Origin: Pestalotiopsis fici W106-1
Taxonomy: Eukaryota > Ascomycota > Sordariomycetes > Amphisphaeriales > Sporocadaceae
Assembly: GCF_000516985.1 (NCBI RefSeq)
Contig: NW_006917091.1
Location: forward strand, 4,423,022 to 4,487,021
Reading direction: 5' to 3'
DNA length: 64,000 nt
Of this stretch, positions 54,873 through 64,000 are shown piece by piece; the first letter of the stretch is position 1, and each line of letters opens with the position of its first letter. The translations under genes and the position numbers were made by a program. The notes under the pieces are model-generated. The model had not been told where the DNA came from and did no database searches. It saw nothing but the letters and a program-made list of their open reading frames with translations.

Positions 54873-57108
54873 ATGGAAGACGGATATAATCCCGAGGTTG
54901 AGGCTCTGCGCCAAACAGAGTATCCTCATATGAATAACGGTTCGTGATGGAATTTGTCTAGCAAGATGGAGTACTCACTAAATATTTATTATAGGGATCT
55001 ATCTTGACCGTAAGACATTCTTGAAATTCAAGGCACTGATCAGGACCGCCATATCTCTCCATATCTCTCGATATGTTGCAGGACACAAAGAGAGTCACAG
55101 CTATGACATGTTACTAATTCGATGGCTCAGATAGCGGTGCTACAATATATGCAAAGTCTACCGTTGAACAGTTTACCCAGAAGATGATATCGAATCTCTA
55201 TGGTGTAAGTGACTTTCCAAGTGTTTTCATCATTACCGCGAACCAGTACTGGATACAATCTTTGAACACTTTCCCAAGTATCTAGCAACTCAGAACTACG
55301 GCTAACATGGCTTCTGGCTGTCCATGATAGAACCCGCACTCGGAAAACCTTCCTGCACAGTGCTCTGGCACCGTCGTTGACGAGGTCCGTGCCAAGACGC
55401 TGCGGTTTCTCGGTGCGGACCCCAAGCACTTTGACCTCGTCTTCGTGGCCAATGCAACGGCGGCCATCAAGCTCGTCGCCGAGTCATTCCGGGACCTGGC
55501 CGAGAAGTCGCGCGATGGCCGCTTCTGGTATGGATATCACAAGGACTCGCACACCAGTCTGGTCGGTGTGAGGGAGTACACGCACGGCCGACACCATTTC
55601 TTTGAAAGCGACGGAGAAGTAGAGGAGTGGCTGCGGTCGCCTCCGCCATCATCGTCCAGGTTTGCGGTCCGTCGTGAAGCTGATCGGCGCCTGGGGCTCT
55701 TTGCCTATCCTGGGCAGTCCAACATGTCTGGAAAGAGACTGCCAGTGTCATGGGCCGGTAGTATTCGGCGCGCGAGACATTTGAAAAATACATGTAGGTT
55801 GACATCACAAATCTATGTTTGATCAAAAGTTCTTAGTACTGACTCAGTCTTCTGTAGACACATTGTTTGATGCCGCAGCCTTGGCCATGACGAGCCCGAT
55901 GGAATACGTATTCCGAGACCCAGACAACGCGCCAGATTTCACTTGTCTCTCCCTCTACAAAATATTCGGATTTCCAGATATTGGCGCACTTGTCATACGA
56001 AGAGGATCAGGTCATATTCTAGCCCTGAGGAAATACTTTGGTGGAGGCAAGTGCTGAAAATGACCAAACCTCGTATTGCGTTCCAGTAACTGACTTGAAA
56101 ATTATAAATAGGCACCATTGCAATGGTCAGCACGATGCTGGGACAGAGCTGGCATAAATCCAAAGGCCTCGATGCCTCGGCGTATAAGCTGCACGAAGGA
56201 CTGGAAGACGGCACCTTGCCTTTCCACAGCATCCTGGCGCTCGGCGAGGCCATAGACGTCCACGAGAGGCTCTTTCACTCCATGGCCAAGATTTCTCTCC
56301 ACACGACATGTCTCGCACATTATCTCTTTGATGCATTATCGCGTCTGCAGCATTGGAACGGCGTCCCGGTATGTCGGATCTACAGCGACGATGTCAGCGC
56401 CTTTGGGGATCCTAGCAGGCAAGGCTCCGTCATTGCCTTCAACGTGGTCGACGCCGACGAGGAGTATATACCCTACAGCGACGTCGAGGCTCGAGCCAAC
56501 AATGCTGGTATTTATATCAGGTCTGGGGGTACGCTTGAAACTCATGGAATTCCCACTACATTGCTGCTTCTTGATGCTGACCTAGGTTTAGGAGTGTGCA
56601 ATCCCGGGGGCATCTTCGCCGCCCTGGGCTACGAGCCTTGGATGACGGAGCGGGCTCTATCTGCCGGGCACCACTGCGGCTCGCAAGGCATTGACATAAT
56701 CAACAGGTTACCGACTGGGTGCGTCTAGTAAAATACAAGTTCGTCTCAGCATAAGAAAGTAGACTACTACTAACAACTTTTTTTTTTCGCAGCATTGTTC
56801 GAGTCAGCCTTGGAGCCATGAGCACGAGACAAGATGTAGACACGTTTCTGGACTTCATGCAAAAGACATTTGTCGAACAGGAGAGCGAGAACGGACTTTG
56901 GGCAGATTCGCCCCGGAGTACCGTATGCTCTGCCATGTGCTCATCGGTCCACGCTGTTGTTGCTGCTGCTGCTGAGGGTGCCGCAGTAGACAAGGACCTG
57001 ACTGGCAACGCTGGGTACTCAACCATGCACCACAAGAGCTTTCCCGACGTCCGCGAACTACCTCGGCCTCGTCCCTTGTTCTGGACCACACCTCTTCCAG
57101 TCTCTTAG
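54873..57108 (+). CDS. PLP-dependent sulfurase-like protein (Moco sulfurase N-terminal type), no MOSC domain
   Basis: Seven exons, 54873-54939, 54995-55009, 55131-55204, 55331-55793, 55858-56046, 56112-56718 and 56793-57108, give 576 aa. It matches the class V aminotransferase half of molybdenum-cofactor sulfurase: IYLDHSGATIY (24-34), [11 protein letters not shown] (51 on), the [12 protein letters not shown] helix, [12 protein letters not shown] with the cofactor-stacking His, FDAAAL with Asp211, and SLYKIFGFP with Lys241 as the Schiff-base lysine. LGVCNPGGI supplies a candidate persulfide cysteine where MOCOS has a CNPG motif. The 120 C-terminal residues are not a MOSC domain and the protein ends at ATTPLPVS-like low-complexity sequence. 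The enzyme family mobilises sulfur from cysteine to the cofactor of xanthine dehydrogenase-type enzymes. Intron 5 is GC-AG, and exon 2 is only 15 nt. Function as a true Moco sulfurase is unproven without the MOSC half. Confidence 0.82.
54995..55009 (+). other. 15-nt micro-exon of the sulfurase-like gene
   Basis: Flanked by an ATAG acceptor and a GTAAGA donor. It encodes part of IYLD and is needed to rebuild YLDHSGAT at the cofactor site. Confidence 0.65.
56047..56111 (+). other. GC-AG intron of the sulfurase-like gene
   Basis: Donor GCAAGT (exon ends TTT-GGT-GGA-G), acceptor ATAG. Only this choice yields the conserved KYFGGGTIAMV segment in phase. No GT donor nearby does so. Confidence 0.7.
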
Positions 57109-59152
57109 GCAACCAACCCTTTCTACTGTATATAATTGTTTCTTGTGCTTTCCCCCCTTTCTCTCACTGTATCTCTCTCTCTTCAATGAACAAGATGACG
57201 TTTTCAAGGCGTCACTTGGGGACGGCCCGAGCAAGACTGAAGGCGCATTCATCATCTTTTTTCTTTTTTCTATTCCTTTCGCTGGAAGGTTCACTGTTGT
57301 CATCACAGTCCGGTTGAGCCTCGATGGTAGCTGATTAGGAGGTCGTATCGCGAAACTTGAGATTGCGTTTCGGAAAGCGGGAGAAGTGAGGTACACCTTC
57401 TCTCGGGGAGGTGAATACCAAATGATACGATACGGAAGCTGTAATAAAAGAGTATCAGCAACAGGGAACAGAAAAGTAGCAATTATCTTCTGATACAAGT
57501 AAAATGAAAGTGGCTTTGATCGAGAGCTGGCTGTTCTTCCTTTTCTCTTTTCTTTTTTTTTTCGATTCTGACTCGGTCTCTCTCCCGTTCGTTGTTGATG
57601 TATCCTGTTCTCCGGGGAGATTTGCCGACGCGGACGGCTCAAATGGCTAGGCAATGACTCTGTTGTTCTTTCCCATGCCGCGAGGTCCGCTACAGAAAAT
57701 CTCCCTCCAAAGAAAAACACGCGATCATCTCGCCTAGTGTCCGGAGTCGATCATGGCAATTCCGGCCGGAAGAGGTGGCTGGGAAGCCGGAATCCTAAGT
57801 GCTGGCCTGGCTGGCTGCCCCGGGCGACGAAACGCTCAACTTGACTTGGAAAATTCAAAAAAAAGGTGAGCGAGCCAATAACCGTGTTGGTCAAATTTGC
57901 AGAGATTTTGCTCACGCTATAGAGTTTCCGATGAATCCCCCTATGTACTCGCAGCTGAGATTACTCTATTATACCATGCAGTGATTGAACGCCACAACTC
58001 ACACGTGTTCCCCATTATCCCCCAGAGCCTCTAAAACTCCGGGAGAGGCGCGTGTCAATTAGGGGTTCTTCAACGTGTTGATTGTTTTTGGCAGGTTTGA
58101 CAAGTGAGTGCTCGCTGTTCGAGCCCGCGATTAGTCATTAGACAGAACCCTCTTTTTTCTTGTGCGGCACGAAAAGTCAAAATAGGTGAGGACGAGGATG
58201 AGGAGCTGGGAGAAAGTTTGAATGAAGGAGCCAGATAGTGTTCAGTAGGGAAACCCGGTGGTCAGGAAAGTTGCCAATCTGGCACTCTGGTTTGTGTGTG
58301 TATGTGTATGTCTTAAAACGGTTATAGTCAGCGGCGCGCCCGCCCATCCCGTCCCTTTGACACCAGGTTTCTAAAAAAGAATTTGTGCGGCCACCACCCC
58401 TTTAAAAACCCTCCCCCAACATTTGTCAGAGTAAGCTTATAAACAAATCAAAGACATACTCTGCTCCAGCGGCACATGCAAGCTTTCTAACTAGACAGAC
58501 ACACCCGTTTTATAGCGGGAAACCTTCTTGACAAGGAAATCCATCTCTCTCCGTCATGTCAACGAGGGGGAAAAAAAGCTTATGATTCATCAAGATTTAG
58601 TTATTGAACCATGTTATCTCCATATAAATCTGATCTCTGTAGAGGGGCTGAGAGGCACCCTTTTTGTTTTCTTTACCCGTGCCGCCGCCGAGGATATAAT
58701 AGGCGATCCTCATCCCGGGAATTGTCAGGGACAGACGCGTGAACGTGAACGCGTCTATTTCCCTTTGAGAGAGACAAAATAAACATCTTTAAAAAGACGC
58801 AAACACTAAGAGGTTGCAGTGGATATTGCTGATATTAGAGAAAGAAAAAGAAGTCGGGCACACATAGGAATGAGCGTAATGACAGGCACAAACAAGTGTA
58901 TATTGGAACGGCCCGTGTTGCCCCTCAATTCTCGTGTCCACAACCCAGACGGTTGCGCGATAATTCCAAATACTTGTGGAATTTTCCTTCCGAAGGGGGG
59001 AGTAATGTGCGGTTATGGAAATTCTCTCATTCTTGCCATGAGTCCAGGTGATGCTCCCACTGCGGACACACAAGAATCTACTAGTACACGATAGGATTTG
59101 GGCTTACATGCAGTGCTTCCCAATTTTGAAAACGGTGATATATGACTATTGA

Positions 59153-59168
59153 TTTATTTATTTATTTA
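59153..59168. repeat. TTTA microsatellite
   Basis: Four perfect TTTA units. Confidence 0.75.
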
Positions 59169-60809
59169 TCTTTCAAGAAAACAGGGTGATCAAAGTGATG
59201 CCTCTAAAAAATCGAATGTTCTTGTTATGAATGGCGTTGCTATCTCGGGTGTTCCTCTCCAATAGTCGTTGTGAAAAATCGACCTTGTGAACGAACATGG
59301 CGCCATGTACAACGTATCTTGATTTCGCTCGAAGTGATATTGGCTAGATCTCTCCTATGAAATATAAAAGTAGTTTAGTAAATGTCTCGGAGAACGGCAC
59401 GCGGAAGGTCTAAGATGGCGTAGCATGACCGTTGACGTTGAATTGCACGTTACATATGTTTCTCTCGCTTTCTCCCTTTTCTCTCTCTACTCCCTCGTGG
59501 CCACTGAGTCCTTAAGGGTACTTTGGTTCCATAATCTGACTTGCTTGAAAGGAAACTTTATTGAAGCCCAGACCCTTTCTCTCTCTGTCTCTCTCTTTTG
59601 TCTATGTCTCTGTCTCCCTCTCAGCTGAGTGATACGTACACGTCGAAGTCCCTCCAATGATCTTTCTTTTCTTTTTCTTTTCACCATGGTAAGCTCAAGC
59701 GCTAATGCGAGGCAGTAGGACCTGTCAATTGGTAGCGTTTACGAAAGGGAATAGCATTGATCTTGCACCAGAGGTTAAAAATTAGAGGGCAATGGAAATG
59801 AGATTTGTCCCCCATACCGGAGCGTTGCTTCCCCTTCCCCCTTTGCAAGGTCAGATCCTCCCCCAGCAGCGATCCGCTCACCGAAAATCATGCTTCCCAA
59901 ATCGGCGTCATCTTTTCGAATCTTTTTTTTTTCCCCATGGGATTTAGTGTATGTAATTTTGGTGAGGCAAGGGGTGGTGGGTATGCTTCGGGAGAGAAAG
60001 GAATTCCTGGCTAATCGACGATCAAACTTGCGAGGTGAGCACGAGAAGGTCCACGAATAATTTTCTTTCGAGTAGAACTTTTTATGGATATGCTAAGACA
60101 CAATTAAGATCATCTCTCTCTTTCCCTCCCTCTCTCTTTTTTTTTCCTTTCTTCCCCAGCCTTCCGTACGTAACGAGACAGCAGACAAGTCTCTTGGCAG
60201 ATGCCTCGCATGAGCATGGATCCTTGCGCTGATCTGCCGCAAGATCATGACTGTTAGAAGTAGCAGCCAACGTCCGAAGAGCCGAAGCCGTCCGTCCCAT
60301 CAGGGATCTCAATTGTGGCAGCAAGGGATGAACGATTATGCGATATACGTTGGCGATGAACTATAAGTTGGTAAAAGTGTAGTAGCAGTAGTAGAAGTAG
60401 TACCAGAGCTCGGTTCCGAGCCGTTGCCTGCATGGCGAGAGAGCAGCAGGCTTCTTTCACACCTATTCCTGTCCATGTTCGCCCCAAAGAATAATGGTGG
60501 CCCAATTGCTAGGCAGGTTACATGTACAGGTCAAGTAGAAAGAACCAAGGCAATTGTATTATTATCATCATCATGATTAGTCGGCATCTAAGTTTTTGGT
60601 TGAAGCATATGACTTGTAGAGAACTTGTCGGTCCTACACCGCGAATGTATGGGACTATTTGGCTCCACGAAGGCGGTGGGGCTGGCATGTAGGTCTGTAT
60701 GCTTGCAGCACTTGCACTGAAACTGGGACGAGCAGGGATCTTTAGTAGGTAGGTAGGTGTCTAGCTGCAAGAAATCGAATCAAGTATACTACTATTCTGT
60801 ACTGTCCGC

Positions 60810-60841
60810 ATGTATGTAGGTATGTATGTATGTAGGTATGT
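60810..60841. repeat. ATGT/AGGT tetranucleotide array
   Basis: Alternating ATGT and AGGT units; TAGGTAGG-type units also occur just upstream at about 60747-60757. Confidence 0.7.
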
Positions 60842-62829
60842 CATGTAGGTGACTTGTCAATTCACCAACATACCAATAAGCCTCTCTACGAACCCCCCGT
60901 CTGTGCCAAAAGACTGCAATTATCTCTTTTGACTGGGCTGGCTGACTGAATAATTCCGAACTAGGCTGGGGGGGATTTTTAATTTTCTTCACTATTGAAT
61001 AGTCCTTTCTGACGTCTTGTATGGAAAGAAGTTGACGCGCTGCGTAACCCACCCACTCGACCACCCCCCCAAAAAAATAACGCCGCAACCCCAAATATGG
61101 GCACCTTTGTGCTACATGCCTAATGAGCAGCAGCCGAAGAAGCAAGCAAGTGGCGCCCAGCATGATTCGGCCTGGTCTCGAAAATCGTCCCATGGATGGC
61201 CAGAACCCAAGGTACGATACAGGCTTTGTGACAGGGTAAAGGCATGCTGTCTTTTTTTTTCTTTCTTTCTTTGGCTGCTGGCTGTTGCTCGCAAGTTGGG
61301 GAATCGAACTTGATACGAGACCCTCTCAGAGCGAGCAGCAATCGGAGGAACCGAGGTTATTGGCGGAGGCTCCAAGCCGGAGTAATTTCATCAACATTGA
61401 AGTAAGAGAATTCCTTCCCCTGGGGAAATAGATTGACGAAGCATCACGCCTCCCCTCCAAGACGGCTCTTTCGGGAATGCATCACTCTTCTTCCCCAAGT
61501 ACCAGTGGGACGTCAAGTTACATCCCAGCTCATCTACTCACACAGGTCCCTCCCTACATACACTGACTGCACTAAACTACCTTGACATTGAGGCCAAGTC
61601 CAGTAGTGAGTGACATGCCTCCCCTGCTGCACATCCTTTTTGATCGACGACCAGGATTCATAGTTAAGCTATCTCCTGCATTAAGAGATCGGGTTCATCC
61701 TATCTTGTCATTTTCTTGATGCAAATTGCTTCTAGAGCATTACGATCTTAGGCAGAGACATGCAGATCATACAGATTTCTGTAACAATGGCGGCGCACTT
61801 TGGATTTTATCTTTGTTGTTGATTTCGATTTTTTTTCCCTCCCCATTGTTAACTCGATTTCCCCCAATAGCATTATTCCCACCCTCTCCCTTACGTAGTA
61901 GCTGACCGTTGGGTTCAATAGTAACACAGTCCTCTAGTCAGCAAAGCCACCCCAGAGCTTCGTCATTGCTTCTTTTGCCCAGTCGCAGGATCAAAAGCAT
62001 AACTCAATACGGAAGAAGAAAGCTGCGAGGCAAAGTAGAGGGGGATCTGTACATTCTTTTTTTTTTCTTCCCCCTTTGCCTTTCTCACTACTCCCTCCCC
62101 CTAGCAACAGGACAGCAGAACCAAAGCAGCTAACCTTAGGTGACCTCCTCCCGCCCTGCCCTGTCCTGCTGCCCTGCTGCTGCCCTACCGGCAAAGCATG
62201 TATGTCATCATCCCATCGTCCACCACAACGTCGCATTACATGGTTGTGTGGGTTTTCATACTCGGATGAACCAAGTAGATAACCTATGCCACCCAGTTCA
62301 TCGGTTTCCTACGCAACCGGCACTCATGCCCCCTTGTAGGATGCCAGGATGAGCTATTTTGTGAATAACCGTCAGTACTTATGTCAGCACACACAACAAC
62401 TGTTGTATAGGACGGGAGCACAACGCCTCTCAGACAAGCATGTTTAAGGTCAAGGGGTTCACCCCAATACCACCCAGTATACAAGAACCCATATTGAACT
62501 CAACAGCCACTAGGCCTCTTCAGGCATCATGTCTCTGTGCTGAGTGCGGGTAAATGCCTTTGCTCATTGCTCAATTAAGATCTGCAAAGAAAAAGTCATT
62601 TACTTCAGTATTACTGTTCATCCGCGGCTGAGTGCACAGAAGATTTCTGGCGTGATACGAGACAATTATTATCATTATTTTTCATTCTTCGCCGGCAATA
62701 TATTTTATCATCAACAAATGTATCCAGGTTGCCATTGGATATGGGTCCATCTTTTTTTCCCCCTTGTCTCTAGAGCTTGTGTAAATAAGTTCACTATGTT
62801 TTCCTCGGCCTCGACATCGTGCCTGAGCA

Positions 62830-62840
62830 GGGGGGGGGGG
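62830..62840. repeat. G run (11 nt) followed by CCCC
   Basis: Eleven G directly followed by four C. Such runs are prone to slippage and sequencing error. Confidence 0.7.
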
Positions 62841-64000
62841 CCCCAATCGGTAACAGGGGTTGGCCTTTCATCCGATATGTGGGTGCTTTGGGATGCGTTC
62901 ATCCTCATCCGCCGGGATCAGCAAAAGTCATGACAGGTCCCTGGACAACCCTGGTTCTTGATGTGGTCTTGTATTTTATGCTTTTTCTGACTTACTTTGT
63001 GGGAGGAGGAGAAAGAGGAGGGGTGGGTGGTGGTGGTCGCCGCCGTGGATCAAGCCTCTAAAGAGGTTGCAGGAACGGAGAATTTTTGACGGTCTTGCAA
63101 AAAGAAATAAAAGAAATAGCCGGTCATGCAGCAGCATGACTCTGCGACAATGCTGGTCCTGCTCTCTGCTCTGATCTCTGTCCTAGGTAGGAACCTAGGT
63201 ACTTACTTGGCTGCTCGCTCTGCTATAGATGTCTTCTCTCGGGGTTCCCTGCGTCACGTCAACCGTAAGGCTTCAGCTGTCACATTGTCGCAATGCTACC
63301 CAAAAGCACCTGTAATATGGCACATGGCCACAACCAGATCCGTAGCCTGGGTTGATCTGAGGTGCATCGATCTCAAACCCCCCAGCATGATGGGACGGAA
63401 GAGTCCCCCAGTAGCGCAGGTCCGCACCCATCATACTACACATACACGGACATGCCTAGGTCGAGTTAGTAGACAGGATATACCAAGGCAGCCCAGCCAT
63501 TACCAGCATCATCATCATAGTCGTCAAGTCTATGGAAGCAGGGTCGATCGGATATGCTCGATCCGCATGATTCGTCCCCACCTAACCTCGACGACCATGG
63601 TCATAATGGCTGGCTGTAATCAGGACTCCCGGGAGCCGCCCTGGGCTGTTGTCTGGTCGATTCGGGGAAGGGTCGCCCCCAGCCAAGCACTTTGGCTCAT
63701 CTGAAATCGGGTAAATCTCGAAATTATTACCTTGATTCATTATTTAGGAATCTTTCTGTAAAGCGCTCGCGCTGCGCGAAAGAGACCATCATACTTCATT
63801 AGTCCCTCTGACAAAGCATTGATGTCTGAACACGCGGTTTCAGCCTTTGAGATTGAGGCAAAAGGATAATAGGAAATTACCAAATCCACTTTCTCATTCT
63901 CATCTAGGATTGGGAAGGAAGGAAAGAGAAAAAAAAAAATACTTCATCTGTCCTGCAAGTAGTGCAGGTTGTTGTTTGTGCCCAGGGAAACCTAACTTTG

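Larger units (their letters stand above)
57109..64000. other. Gene-poor right end, no gene supported
   Basis: This is 6.9 kb to the window edge. A minus-strand frame at 57058-57720 (220 codons) and a plus-strand frame at 63126-63704 (192 codons) are open but rich in unlikely runs and lack motifs. The region carries many pyrimidine tracts, a TTTA run (59153-59168), a GTAT-type array (60810-60841), an 11-nt G run (62830-62840) and CCTAGG sites near 63182, 63194 and 63455. It may be the upstream region of a gene beyond the edge. Confidence 0.4.

Noticed and set aside
57058..57720. Minus-strand open frame of 220 codons overlapping the end of the sulfurase-like gene
   Set aside because: It runs antisense through coding and 3' flanking sequence, has Lys/Arg-rich low-complexity composition from pyrimidine tracts, and no motif.
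58105..58130. Possible tRNA B-box (GTTCGAGCC)
   Set aside because: The flanking bases do not form a T-stem, and no acceptor or anticodon stem could be drawn.
63126..63704. Plus-strand open frame of 192 codons
   Set aside because: Irregular composition with His/Arg/Ser runs and no domain or splice support; contains CCTAGG repeats.

Overview
The window is nuclear DNA of a filamentous ascomycete, most likely a Sordariomycete and probably order Hypocreales. The evidence is short introns (about 50-135 nt) with GTRNGT donors, CTRAC-type branch points and YAG acceptors, single-gene transcription units, C-ending codon preference in the housekeeping genes, and fungal-specific families (Ssr4/DUF1750, PTH11-like rhodopsin-domain receptors, GPI-anchored wall proteins, Cu-only superoxide dismutase). 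I cannot name the species from sequence alone. I see no rRNA, tRNA, CRISPR array, plasmid feature or intact transposon.

Layout. 1-12 kb: the 5' part of a prolyl iminopeptidase gene running off the left edge (-), an RBM42-like RRM protein (-), 6-phosphogluconate dehydrogenase (+), and the SWI/SNF subunit Ssr4 (-), convergent with gnd1. 12.8-21.4 kb: an uncharacterised multi-pass membrane protein (-), an Ala/Ser/Thr-rich GPI-anchored surface protein (+), a PI-PLC X-domain protein with an N-terminal acylation-type signal (-), and a SET-domain protein (-). 22.5-27.8 kb: Apq12-like nuclear envelope protein (+), the GPN3 GTPase (-), and S-adenosylmethionine synthetase (+). 27.8-38.6 kb is gene-poor, with one Myb/SANT protein at 32.5-33.3 kb. 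38.6-46.9 kb: an uncharacterised Cys-containing protein with unresolved 5' exons (-), a YghA-like short-chain dehydrogenase (-), a PTH11-like receptor (+), and a tiny three-exon gene for V-ATPase subunit f (-). 50.2-57.1 kb: a GPI-anchored Cu-only superoxide dismutase (+) and a seven-exon PLP enzyme resembling the sulfurase half of molybdenum-cofactor sulfurase (+). 57.1-64 kb shows no gene I can support.

The genes do not form an operon or a recognisable biosynthetic cluster. Most are single-copy housekeeping functions: the pentose phosphate pathway, methyl-donor supply, chromatin, RNA polymerase II assembly, vacuolar acidification and nuclear envelope. Among them are cell-surface and accessory genes (GPI protein, PI-PLC, Cu-SOD, PTH11-like receptor, MOSC-less sulfurase). 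Exon models were built by hand from frame, splice signals and recalled family features; every multi-exon model below closes in frame except the 38.6 kb gene. I found no convincing previously undescribed multi-gene system. The most useful items are the hidden V-ATPase f gene, the GC-AG intron and 15-nt exon of the sulfurase-like gene, its missing MOSC domain, and the probable lipid anchor of the PI-PLC.
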